A DNA stretch of 64,000 nt from positions 1-64,000 of the forward strand of contig JAFRXL010000034.1 in the NCBI GenBank assembly GCA_017441505.1. Direction: 5' to 3'. This DNA comes from Ruminococcus sp. (GTDB lineage: Bacteria > Bacillota > Clostridia > Oscillospirales > Ruminococcaceae). Each line of letters opens with the position of its first letter. The first letter of the stretch is position 1. Made by a program: the position numbers and the translations under genes. The notes under the pieces were generated by a model that was not told the origin of the DNA, made no database searches, and saw only the letters and a list, made by a program, of their open reading frames with translations. Below, piece by piece: positions 53,176 through 61,886 of this stretch.

Positions 53176-53397
53176 TCACTTTTTTATAATACCATTAAGC
53201 TGTGCTACAAGTTCATCTGTATCAAGTCTGTGGACTTCAGCCGCATCACTGATAGTTTCAACTCCAGATGAGGGGCAGCCGAGACAGTGCAGACCGATGC
53301 TGAAAAGCAGTTCCGCAGTTTCGGGATGAAAGAGTACAAGGTCGCCGATATTTGTAGCAGGTGTTACAGTTTCGACTCTGTCAATATCGATTTTCAT
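53176..53397 (-). CDS. DUF1858-type redox-disulfide protein
   Basis: The 73-residue protein has the DUF1858/TIGR03980 pattern with TPATNIGDLVLFHPETAELLFSIGLHCLGCPSS, where the CxxC pair (HCLGC) is the likely disulfide or metal site. Family members accompany hybrid-cluster proteins and other redox enzymes. It begins 8 nt after the NifH stop with GAGGTGG before its ATG, so it is the last gene of the nitrogenase-like operon. Confidence 0.85.
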   Translation of the reverse strand: MKIDIDRVETVTPATNIGDLVLFHPETAELLFSIGLHCLGCPSSGVETISDAAEVHRLDTDELVAQLNGIIKK

Positions 53398-53405
53398 GCT
53401 CCACC

Positions 53406-54266
<861 letters not shown>

Positions 54267-54304
54267 TCACCTTTCATTCTTTAATATTTTTTAGGATAAC
54301 TGCA

Positions 54305-54330
54305 CCGCTGCGAGCAGAGAATTGCAGCGG
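54305..54330 (-). other. intercistronic hairpin ahead of the nifH-like gene
   Basis: The inverted repeat CCGCTGC / GCAGCGG (54305-54311 with 54324-54330) sits in the only sizeable gap (107 bp) of the operon. It could protect or process the nifH-DUF1858 part of the message. Confidence 0.5.
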
Positions 54331-54367
54331 CACAGTACAGGATAAAGCTCCTGCGGGCATGAAACTT

Positions 54368-55243
54368 TCATCCGTGTGAGAATGTATCCTTATGTGCGAT
54401 GCGTTTCAGATATATCTGATCGCCATAGTCCTTTTCACCCGGGACTCCTATTGCATCCGCACGGCATCTCTGACAATGCCTGAATACATCTATATATTTT
54501 GAAGCCTTCGCCCTTACTGCCTCTATCTGAGCACAGTTTGGCTCGGGATAGTCTTTCAGCTCATTCTGAGGGATAAGCGGGATTATGTTATAGATAGAAG
54601 CTCCTGCTTCTTTAACAGTTTTCGCTATTTCCTCTATATGCTGGTCGTTGATGCCGATGACAAGCACTGTGTTTACCTTTATGGTAATGCCTGCCGCACT
54701 TACTTTTCTTATGCCTTCAAGCTGATTTTTTATGAGTATCTCAGCTGCTTCTGTTCCTGTATAATGCTTGCCGTGCCAGAGAATGCCACGGTTCAGCTTT
54801 GCTTCGATTTCGGGATCAACGGCATTTACGGTGACCGTAAGCGAGTCAATATCAGCCGCAATTATCTCGTCAGCCTTTTCGGCAAGAAGCAGTCCGTTGG
54901 TGCTCATACACTTGACCAAGTCTGGGAAGTTAGCCTTGATAAGCCGAAATGTTTCAAGAGCATAGTCCGATGCAAGAGTATCTCCCGGACCTGCAATACC
55001 TGCAACTTTTATCGCCGGACAAAGCTCCAGTGATTTTTTTATAACGTCGATGGCTTCCTCCGGCTTTATCACCGTTGAAGCCACCCCGGGACGCTTTTCG
55101 TAGTCGTTGATACGTCTGTCGCAGAAGCGGCATTCGATGTTACAGGTGGGACTTATGGGGAGATGTATCCTTCCTGTTGAGCCTTTTTTACCTCTGGCAT
55201 AGCAAGGATGCTTGTCGGTCAGTTCTTCGTAGGATATTGCCAT
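54368..55243 (-). CDS. nifB: NifB-like radical SAM protein
   Basis: The 291-residue protein starts at the ATG ending at 55243 with GGGAGG upstream, overlapping the NifX-like gene by 25 bp. It has the radical-SAM motif in CNIECRFCDRR, an upstream HPCY, RPGVAS, VAGIAGPGDTLAS, the STNGL loop, TVTVNAVDPEI and the late HCQRCRADAIG cysteines. These match NifB, which builds the 8Fe-9S-C precursor NifB-co. It is the compact NifB without a fused NifX domain; that domain is encoded by the gene just upstream. Confidence 0.9.
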   Translation of the reverse strand: MAISYEELTDKHPCYARGKKGSTGRIHLPISPTCNIECRFCDRRINDYEKRPGVASTVIKPEEAIDVIKKSLELCPAIKVAGIAGPGDTLASDYALETFRLIKANFPDLVKCMSTNGLLLAEKADEIIAADIDSLTVTVNAVDPEIEAKLNRGILWHGKHYTGTEAAEILIKNQLEGIRKVSAAGITIKVNTVLVIGINDQHIEEIAKTVKEAGASIYNIIPLIPQNELKDYPEPNCAQIEAVRAKASKYIDVFRHCQRCRADAIGVPGEKDYGDQIYLKRIAHKDTFSHG

Positions 55244-55584
55244 TCGTCCACCTCCCACAGCCTGTCGGCTATTATTTTTTCGATAAGCGGTTCGATCGGG
55301 AATGGTGCTTCGTAGACCGTAAGTCCACGGCTTTCAAGCTGCTGAGAAGCACCGCTGCCGATCTTAGCTACCACAACAGCGTGAACGTCACTAAGCACAT
55401 CTATCACCTTGTCAAATGACGAATCATTGTGATAATGTCCCCGGCAGACACGCTCAACCTCTCTTGTGCCGCTGTATTTATATGTATTATCATCTATTTC
55501 TATTATATGAAATCTCTCTGCATGACCGAAATGCTGATTTACAACAATTCCGTCGGTTGAAGCGACAGCTATTCTGTACGCCAT
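55219..55584 (-). CDS. NifX/NafY-type iron-sulfur cofactor carrier
   Basis: The 121-residue protein has the dinitrogenase iron-molybdenum-cofactor-binding fold (PF02579): RIAVASTDGIVVNQHFGHAERFHIIEID at the start and VVVAKIGSGASQQLESRGLTVYEAP later. The GHAERF His is the usual cofactor contact. Such proteins hold NifB-co or a finished cofactor between synthesis and insertion. Its overlap with the nifB-like gene fits that hand-over. Confidence 0.88.
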   Translation of the reverse strand: MAYRIAVASTDGIVVNQHFGHAERFHIIEIDDNTYKYSGTREVERVCRGHYHNDSSFDKVIDVLSDVHAVVVAKIGSGASQQLESRGLTVYEAPFPIEPLIEKIIADRLWEVDEWQYPTKN

Positions 55585-55596
55585 AAAATCACCTCG

Positions 55597-56940
55597 TTAT
55601 TTACCGCCAACTGCGGCAGAGTATATTCTTTCAAGTAGAGTGAACGCTCCACGATAGCCGATATAAGTCTTGTTTATGGTGACTTCTTCCGTTGTCGGAG
55701 GTCCTACTTCTATGAGCAGTCCGCCTTTTTCAGCGGCAACATCACTTTCCCATGTAGTGCCGAGGATAAGCGGTACTCCCGAGCCGAAATCTACAGTCCG
55801 GAGCGATTCCTCAACAAGGTATCCGTCCTCGATGAATTCAGGTTCAACGGAAACATCTTCGGCGATGTTGTGGAAGTATTCTGTTATTTTTTCCCTGTAT
55901 CTCTGCGGAGGATTGTCCGTGATGATCTGCTTTACCGGTATCATTCCTATCTGTGAAGCGAGGAATTTCGTGTAGGCGAGGGTGTATGCACTGTCGCCGA
56001 TCACTGCAAACTGCGACGGCAGTCCGAACCAGTATTCCGAGAAAAACTCTGCAAAATGCTCCAGATAATAATAGTAAAGCTGTGATTCTTCCTTGATGAA
56101 TGCCTCGGATTTTTGCTTGTTAATTCCTGTGAACTCCACCACCTTGCGTATAAATGCAGTTGTAGCCTCCTCGCCGATCGGTATTTCCGGGATGTGCAGA
56201 TAGGGCTGACCGTATTTTCTTTCAAGAAGCTTTGCGGTCTTCACTCCGACCCACGGCGAGATCACGAGATTGAACTGTGCCTTCGGGATGTTTTTCCACT
56301 CTTTTGCACCACCGCTCTGTGGTCCGAATAATACGTTTACTTTAAGTCCGGATGCTCTGAGTATGCGGACTATCTCCAGATAGTCCCCACGCCAGTTCTG
56401 GTGGAAATAAGGAACATCGAACCAGAGATTTACAAGTCCCTGTTCTTTTTCGCCGTCATAATCGCCTACGTACTGATTTATTATGGACTCAATAACAATT
56501 TCATGACCTGTCAGGTTAGTGCCTTTAAATCCACCTGTTTCAGCGTAGACAATGGGGAAGCCCTGTTCCTGATATTTGCGGACTACGCTCTCTACATTGT
56601 CACCGATGAGCTCTCCCGAGCAGCCTGTGAGTACAACATAAAGATCTCCTTTAAGAACGGCGAGAGAAGACTTTATAAGATCATCAAGTGTTTTTTCACC
56701 GCCGAAAACTATGTCATTTTCGCCCACATTAGCACTTGGCACATTTCCGCCGCCTGCACCTGCCGAGCCTTGAAATCCGTTATCAAAGCTGATAAGGAAG
56801 AATTGCTTATACATACATCCCGGACCGCAGTTTGCTATGGGAACTCCGCCTTTTATCGCAGCCACTGTGTATGCTGCTCCCACCGTACAGCCGTAATGAG
56901 GATGAACTATTGTGCCGCTTTTAGTCTTAGTCTCTGCCAT
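55597..56940 (-). CDS. nitrogenase-like component 1, K-type (beta) subunit
   Basis: The 447-residue protein starts at the ATG ending at 56940 behind AAAGGTG. P-cluster-type cysteines appear at about 18 (HPHYGCTVGAA), 38 and 42 (NCGPGC) and 107 (LTGCSGELIGDN), a spacing like NifK. It is shorter than NifK (about 520) because it lacks the N-terminal extension. It overlaps or abuts the D-type gene, so the two should form the catalytic heterotetramer. Confidence 0.88.
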   Translation of the reverse strand: MAETKTKSGTIVHPHYGCTVGAAYTVAAIKGGVPIANCGPGCMYKQFFLISFDNGFQGSAGAGGGNVPSANVGENDIVFGGEKTLDDLIKSSLAVLKGDLYVVLTGCSGELIGDNVESVVRKYQEQGFPIVYAETGGFKGTNLTGHEIVIESIINQYVGDYDGEKEQGLVNLWFDVPYFHQNWRGDYLEIVRILRASGLKVNVLFGPQSGGAKEWKNIPKAQFNLVISPWVGVKTAKLLERKYGQPYLHIPEIPIGEEATTAFIRKVVEFTGINKQKSEAFIKEESQLYYYYLEHFAEFFSEYWFGLPSQFAVIGDSAYTLAYTKFLASQIGMIPVKQIITDNPPQRYREKITEYFHNIAEDVSVEPEFIEDGYLVEESLRTVDFGSGVPLILGTTWESDVAAEKGGLLIEVGPPTTEEVTINKTYIGYRGAFTLLERIYSAAVGGK

Positions 56941-56941
56941 T

Positions 56942-58537
56942 TTATGCACCTTTCTTCTTTAACTTTTCTTTTAGAGCCTTATCTATGACCTCAGGCTCTT
57001 TTGAGAGGATGAATGGGTCATCCTGTGACTGCCACCACTTTGTATAAGGCAGTTCAACGTGACGCTGAAGCACCTGATTGAAGCGTTTTCTTGCCAGTAT
57101 ATCAAGGAGTATCTCTCCTGTTCTTATCATGCCGTCATAGCCGACCGGTATATGCTCGTCACCCATTGCAAGTGCAGGGATACCGAGCTTTGCAGCTTCG
57201 GGAGCGAGTCCCTGATGACGGATGATAACAAAATCAGTCTTTACTCTTCGGAATACCTGCGGAAGCTGGTATGCCTGAGTTTTGCTGACTGTATAATGAG
57301 GAATATCGCCGTATTCTTCCACAAGATTTTTAAGAGAGTTCTGATTTTCACCGCCGCCGTCGTAAACAGGGTCATGGTGGAATACAACCGAACCGTCCAC
57401 TTCTATGCCAAGTTCACGCAGTACGGATATAAGTCCGTGTGCGTATGCCGAACCTGTCATGATGAAGCCTTTAACTCCCTTGAATTTCTCACGGAGCTCA
57501 AGTATTCTCGGCATTACTCTTTCATGCTCTGACTTTATGTAAGCTTCGGTTTCTTTCTCTTTACCGACTAATTTTGCGATCGCTCTCAGCCATGCATCAG
57601 TTCCTGCGAAACCGTAAGGCTGAGGAGCATCTATCTGCGGAACTCCGAAATGCTGTTCGAGAACTGTCGCCATGTACGAGCCGAGAGTGTGGCAGAATGT
57701 GGAAGTTGCCACCGCCTCTGATGCCTGTTCAAGCTCCGCATAGTTGGCACAGTCTATCATGTAATTCACACGCAGTCCCAGTGGTTTGAGGATATCCGTG
57801 AAGTAGTCCGTACCCCATAGTGCAACGATATTTATGAGGTCTTTCTGCTTCTTCGGGTTCCTGTTCACTATCTTCTGAGCGACACCGTGCTGAGAAATAT
57901 CGAAACCTGTGCTCCAGTGTTTCGAGCGGAATCCTTCACAGTGCAGCGGTATAATTGGGACTCCCACCTCAGGCTCCATTTCATCAGCTATACTGTCAAT
58001 ATCTTCACCGATTATTGCAGTAGCACACGCCATTGAAATGAATATAGCCTTTGGGTCAAAACGCTCTTTAGCGTCCCTGATAGTCTGTCTCAGTTTATCG
58101 CTTGCACCGAATACCATGTCTTTTTCAAGGAGATTGGTACAAAAAATCCTTAGATTCTGGACCGGCTTGTGTCTGCGTGTAAGTCCCATTTTGAATGCAA
58201 GGTTGAACCACGCATTGTCAGCGGCACAACCGATAGGCGAATGCTGTATAAGAATGCAGTCTGTGAGATTTCCTATCTGACATTCCACGATAGCATTGGC
58301 ACACATGGTCTGCTGATTAAGCGGAGTTTTTAATTCACACAAGCGACAGGCTTTACTGCCGTTTCCGGGGCAGCCGCCGTTCTTTTGTCTGTCGCTGCCT
58401 TTCTTCTTTTCTTTTCTGCCGTCATAGTCCGACTCCTTAACAAGTTCAGAAGCCGCACCGTCCCATGCGATGATAGTACCGAGACGCATTTCACGGTTTT
58501 CAACGCTGGTCATTTCGAGATTAATTTTCTTAGCCAT
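56942..58537 (-). CDS. nitrogenase-like component 1, D-type (alpha) subunit
   Basis: The 531-residue protein starts at the ATG ending at 58537 behind AAAGGAG. P-cluster-type cysteines are about 79 (MCANAIVECQIG), 104 (HSPIGCAADNAW) and 171 (SMACATAIIGEDI). Cys282 in TSTFCHTLGSYM matches the position of the FeMo-co cysteine (Azotobacter Cys275). The FeMo-co histidine region reads AMGDEHIPVGYDGM, so a His is nearby but not clearly aligned. Before the core there is an extra cysteine motif, C-x7-C-x2-C (about 56-67). Together these suggest a cofactor-bearing nitrogenase-like reductase distinct from NifD and NifE. Confidence 0.88.
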   Translation of the reverse strand: MAKKINLEMTSVENREMRLGTIIAWDGAASELVKESDYDGRKEKKKGSDRQKNGGCPGNGSKACRLCELKTPLNQQTMCANAIVECQIGNLTDCILIQHSPIGCAADNAWFNLAFKMGLTRRHKPVQNLRIFCTNLLEKDMVFGASDKLRQTIRDAKERFDPKAIFISMACATAIIGEDIDSIADEMEPEVGVPIIPLHCEGFRSKHWSTGFDISQHGVAQKIVNRNPKKQKDLINIVALWGTDYFTDILKPLGLRVNYMIDCANYAELEQASEAVATSTFCHTLGSYMATVLEQHFGVPQIDAPQPYGFAGTDAWLRAIAKLVGKEKETEAYIKSEHERVMPRILELREKFKGVKGFIMTGSAYAHGLISVLRELGIEVDGSVVFHHDPVYDGGGENQNSLKNLVEEYGDIPHYTVSKTQAYQLPQVFRRVKTDFVIIRHQGLAPEAAKLGIPALAMGDEHIPVGYDGMIRTGEILLDILARKRFNQVLQRHVELPYTKWWQSQDDPFILSKEPEVIDKALKEKLKKKGA

Positions 58538-58570
58538 TATCTGATCTCCTTTGCTTTCGGGTATGTATAT

Positions 58571-58660
58571 ATTATACATAGGCAAAGTATGTTTTGTCCA
58601 ATACTTGTTTCCGAGACTACGTTCTCAGAAATTCCGATACCTGTGTTATATGCCCGATAT
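58571..58660 (-). promoter_or_regulatory. promoter and repeated upstream sites of the nitrogenase-like operon
   Basis: On the minus strand TATAAT (58571-58576) is 19 nt from TTGGAC (58596-58601), a poor spacing that suggests activation. Just upstream, three copies of a CCGAKA motif (58611-58616, 58634-58639, 58654-58659 on the plus strand) are spaced 23 and 20 bp, about two helical turns. The first overlaps a small dyad, GAGA-N6-TCTC. Confidence 0.6.
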
Positions 58661-58684
58661 TACGCTATATAACAGCGTTTGCGG

Positions 58685-58713
58685 TTGACAATAGTATTCT
58701 TTTGCAGTATAAT
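58685..58713 (+). promoter_or_regulatory. promoter of the GNAT gene
   Basis: A perfect TTGACA (58685-58690) and a perfect TATAAT (58708-58713) have a 17-nt spacer. Confidence 0.88.
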
Positions 58714-58750
58714 TATTATTAAACAAACCAGCATTATGGAGGCAGATATT

Positions 58751-59203
58751 ATGGCAGTCAATTACAGAAAACTAACGGCAGAAGACCTTGATACATTCAT
58801 AGAAATGCGTATAAACCAGCTTCGTGAGGAAGGTGCAAAGGAAGATATAGACCTCAGACCTGCACTGAAAGACTACTATACCCGCCATATGGCAGACGGT
58901 ACTTTCGTTTCATGGCTTGCAGCGGATAATGAAAGAATTATTGGCACAAGCGGTATGTCGATCGTTGAAAAGCCGCCGTATTTCGGGTGTCCAAGCGGAA
59001 AGATCGGACTTCTTTCAAGTATGTTCACAGATAAAAACTACCGCAGACAGGGTATCGCAAGAGAACTGCTTTCAAGAGTTGTGAATGAAGCCAGAGAAAA
59101 GGGCTGCGGTACTGTTCAGATAACGGCTTCGGATATGGGAGTTTTACTATACACTGATTTTGGTTTTACAAAGAATAATAATTTCATGCAGTACAAATTA
59201 TAA
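58751..59203 (+). CDS. GNAT-family N-acetyltransferase
   Basis: The 150-residue protein starts at 58751 behind GGAGGC. The acetyl-CoA site is GLLSSMFTDKNYRRQGIARELLSRVV, and DFGFTKNNNFMQYKL ends the fold. Length and pattern fit a single-domain GNAT. The substrate is unknown. It is divergent from the nitrogenase-like operon, with a strong promoter of its own. Confidence 0.87.
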   Translation: MAVNYRKLTAEDLDTFIEMRINQLREEGAKEDIDLRPALKDYYTRHMADGTFVSWLAADNERIIGTSGMSIVEKPPYFGCPSGKIGLLSSMFTDKNYRRQGIARELLSRVVNEAREKGCGTVQITASDMGVLLYTDFGFTKNNNFMQYKL

Positions 59204-59204
59204 C

Positions 59205-59245
59205 AAAAAAGCCTGAAAACAGCTCGGACTGTTTTCGGGCTTTTA
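59205..59245 (+). terminator. terminator after the GNAT gene
   Basis: The stem GCCTGAAAACAG / CTGTTTTCGGGC (59211-59222 with 59229-59240) is followed by TTTT. Confidence 0.87.
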
Positions 59246-59312
59246 TAATATATCACATCTATTGACGCTGTATCTTCTTTTTATCAGCGATAAGCGGTCT
59301 GACGGAAAGTTC

Positions 59313-59384
59313 TTATTTAGAAGCAGATTTATCCTTTATCTCTGTAGTAGCTTCTTTGTCCTTATTTTTATGTTTTTTGCTCAT
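59313..59384 (-). CDS. possible 23-residue Lys-rich small protein
   Basis: An ATG ending at 59384 follows GAGGTGATATT, one of the best ribosome sites in the region. The frame encodes 23 residues rich in Lys, starting MSKKHKNKDKEATTE, and stops at 59313. It lies downstream of the amylase gene and its hairpin. No promoter of its own is obvious. It may be a real small protein or a chance frame. Confidence 0.45.
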   Translation of the reverse strand: MSKKHKNKDKEATTEIKDKSASK

Positions 59385-59414
59385 AATATCACCTCTTTCC
59401 GAAACGATAAAATA

Positions 59415-59449
59415 GCCGTCAATAACGGCATACACCTATTATTGACGGC
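59415..59449 (-). terminator. hairpin downstream of the GH13 gene
   Basis: The stem GCCGTCAATAA / TTATTGACGGC (59415-59425 with 59439-59449) is followed on the minus strand by TATTTTAT. Termination may be partial, allowing reading into the small frame at 59313-59384. Confidence 0.6.
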
Positions 59450-59470
59450 TATTGTAATATTATTCGGTCA

Positions 59471-61066
59471 TCAGTCTATTTTGGTGAATCTTCTTACGTC
59501 ACCGGCTTTGTCGATGAACATAGTCTTAGGTCTTGCCCACACCTGACCGTCTTTCAGCGACTTATAAATAACGAGCTCCTCATTGTTTTCACTGTGACGT
59601 GCAACTGCCATGAGCTCATATTCTCCGCCCTTGAAATGGCGGTATTTAGCACCTATAACGATCTCAGTCTCCTTATCTTCCTGAGCATTTCCATGTGCCG
59701 GAGCTTCTTCGGGTTCAGTGTTGACAATGTCGTCAGCAACGATTATCATAGATGAATACGGAGGCATTTTTACATACACATTGCCGTTATTAACATCAAT
59801 ATGCTTGCCGCCGATAACATCAACGAGACTGCTGAGGTGAGTGCCGAAATTGAGGTCGAATTCGTGGTCAGCGAGGTTGAGAGCGACATAAACGGTCTGG
59901 TCACCCTGAGACTTTTTGAACAAAAGCTGCTGATTTGTTATCATGATACGCTCGTAAGTGCCTGTTCTGAGAGCAGGATAAGCACGGTAGATACGTCCGA
60001 GCTTTACGATATGTTTGTAAAGAGCAGTATTTTCACGCTCCATATCAGGCAGATAGAGACACGGACGAAGATTATCGTCGGAATTATTTTCTTTGCGTCC
60101 CTGAATACCGTATTCGCTTCCGTAGTAAATGGAAGGAATACCGGGCATTGAGTACATAAGAGTGTATATCAGCGGCAGATAAGCTTGATTATTTACAGTA
60201 CTTGCAAGACGGTTCACATCGTGGTTGTCAACGAAGTTGTAGAGGTTGATATTTCTGTATATACCGCCGTTTGCTCCGGACTGACGATTGATAGAATAGT
60301 CTATTTCGAAGTAGTTTTTATCGTTGTGAGAGGAATAAAGTCCCTTATAGCACTCGTAGTTTGTAACGCTGTCGAGCATCTCAGGATTAGCCCAGCGATT
60401 ATAGTCGCCGTGGATTATTTCTCCCATGAGCCAGAAATCCGGACGCTTGCCCTTGCAGAAGCTTCTTATTCTCTTGAAGAAATCGAAGTCAATGCAGTCA
60501 GCAGCGTCAAAGCGGATGCCGTCTATTTTGAATTCTTCTATCCAGTAGTTGATAGCATCTATAAGGTGGTCACAAACGCCAACATTGCGGAGATTGAGCT
60601 TAACAAGATTATAGTGACCGTTCCAGCCCTCGTACCAGAAGGGATCGCCGCATGGTGAAGGACCGCCGAAATTGAGGTTCTGGAACCAGTCGCAGTAGCC
60701 GCTTCCCTGACCTTTTTCCTGAATATCAACAAACTGAGGGAACTTACGTCCTACGTGGTTGAAAACGCCGTCAAGGATGACACGTATGCCGTTAGCGTGG
60801 AGTTCATCGCAGATGTGACGGAAAGAGTTATTGTCACCGAGTCTGCGGTCGATCATTTTGTAGTTTGTTGTATCATATCCATGCTCTACGGATTCAAATA
60901 CAGGACCAAAGTATACAGCGTCCACATTCATTTCCTTGAAATGAGGTATCCATTCGAGGACTTTGTCAAGACGGTAAACAACTTCACCGCCGTCGTTGAA
61001 TTTTGGTGCACCACAGAATCCGAGAGGATAGATGTGATAGATTATCGCATTGTCATACCAGTTCAT
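59471..61066 (-). CDS. cytoplasmic GH13 alpha-amylase-family enzyme fused to DUF1653
   Basis: The 531-residue protein has no signal peptide. The GH13 barrel (about 1-370) carries DGVFNHVG, the nucleophile Asp187 in GIRFDAADC, acid/base Glu216 in WLMGEIIHG and Asp283 in FVDNHDVNR. A beta-sandwich C domain follows (to about 445), then an acidic linker (EPEEAPAHGNAQEDKETE), then a DUF1653 module (about 478-525: KYRHFKGGEYELMAVARHSEN, WARPKTMF). DUF1653 is normally a stand-alone protein. Likely substrates are maltodextrins or other alpha-glucans inside the cell. AAAGGAG precedes the ATG. Confidence 0.88.
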   Translation of the reverse strand: MNWYDNAIIYHIYPLGFCGAPKFNDGGEVVYRLDKVLEWIPHFKEMNVDAVYFGPVFESVEHGYDTTNYKMIDRRLGDNNSFRHICDELHANGIRVILDGVFNHVGRKFPQFVDIQEKGQGSGYCDWFQNLNFGGPSPCGDPFWYEGWNGHYNLVKLNLRNVGVCDHLIDAINYWIEEFKIDGIRFDAADCIDFDFFKRIRSFCKGKRPDFWLMGEIIHGDYNRWANPEMLDSVTNYECYKGLYSSHNDKNYFEIDYSINRQSGANGGIYRNINLYNFVDNHDVNRLASTVNNQAYLPLIYTLMYSMPGIPSIYYGSEYGIQGRKENNSDDNLRPCLYLPDMERENTALYKHIVKLGRIYRAYPALRTGTYERIMITNQQLLFKKSQGDQTVYVALNLADHEFDLNFGTHLSSLVDVIGGKHIDVNNGNVYVKMPPYSSMIIVADDIVNTEPEEAPAHGNAQEDKETEIVIGAKYRHFKGGEYELMAVARHSENNEELVIYKSLKDGQVWARPKTMFIDKAGDVRRFTKID

Positions 61067-61100
61067 ATAAAAACTCCTTTATGTCACAGTAAATGCTGTG

Positions 61101-61703
61101 TTATTTATTGCTTCCTTCGAGGTAATATGTAGCTTCCATATCTGCAACGTTGAGTGCAAGAGCGAGAGGATACATCTCTAAAGCCTTGCCGATGCTGCCT
61201 CTTTCATCGGTACTGCCGTATGAAAAGCCCATATGATAGCGGATAGCAAAAGCCTCCTCACGGGTAAGTCTGCCCTCGCCGTAGAGAAAACCTGAAATTA
61301 TATACACTGATTTTTCTCCGTGACCATATGGCAGGTTGTCATTTATAGTATAGTACGGGACTTTCTCCCATACACCTGTTTCATCATTTTTCTTATTGCG
61401 GTAGTCCACAGTATAGAAATCGACTTTGCAAATGTCGTGGAGCAGAGCTACTATAGCTATAGTTTCCTCGGAATAGTCCATACCGTAGAGCTCTTTGGTA
61501 CGTGGACGTGAGAGATAGTCTTTAAGGCAGTGGTAGACATTCAGACTATGCTGAACAAGACCGCCCTCGTAAGAGCCGTGAAAACGAGTGCTGCTCGGAG
61601 CAGTAAAAAAGTCGGTTTTCAGCAGATATTCAAGCAGTTTATCTGCACCTTTTCTCTTTATATTTTCATTATATATAGAAATAAATTCTTCTTTTGGTGT
61701 CAT
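61101..61703 (-). CDS. HD-domain phosphohydrolase-like protein
   Basis: The 200-residue protein has the HD metal motif: GLVQHSLNVYHCLKDY (first His), then ALLHDICKVDFYT (HD pair) and a late HGEKSVYII and YHMGFS. HD proteins cleave phosphate esters of nucleotides or related compounds; the substrate is unknown. A strong AAAGGAGG precedes the ATG. It lies 34 bp upstream of the GH13 gene in the same direction, probably as one operon. Confidence 0.83.
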   Translation of the reverse strand: MTPKEEFISIYNENIKRKGADKLLEYLLKTDFFTAPSSTRFHGSYEGGLVQHSLNVYHCLKDYLSRPRTKELYGMDYSEETIAIVALLHDICKVDFYTVDYRNKKNDETGVWEKVPYYTINDNLPYGHGEKSVYIISGFLYGEGRLTREEAFAIRYHMGFSYGSTDERGSIGKALEMYPLALALNVADMEATYYLEGSNK

Positions 61704-61843
61704 TGGAATACCTCCTTTTGCAAGAAATCAACATATTTATTATAACACAGAAAGCAAATTTATTCGTTATAATATCGTGAATAAGTATTAATATTAACAA
61801 AAATAGCAGTCTGAACATGAACATATACCATTACAGAAGTTTT

Positions 61844-61884
61844 GCCCCGAAGTGTTTCAAAATTCTTCGAGGCATTGTATTCTT
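61844..61884 (-). terminator. terminator of the alpha/beta hydrolase gene
   Basis: The stem GCCCCGAAG / CTTCGAGGC (61844-61852 with 61865-61873) has one G-T pair, with AAAACTT after it on the minus strand. It is of moderate strength. Confidence 0.6.
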
Positions 61885-61886
61885 AT

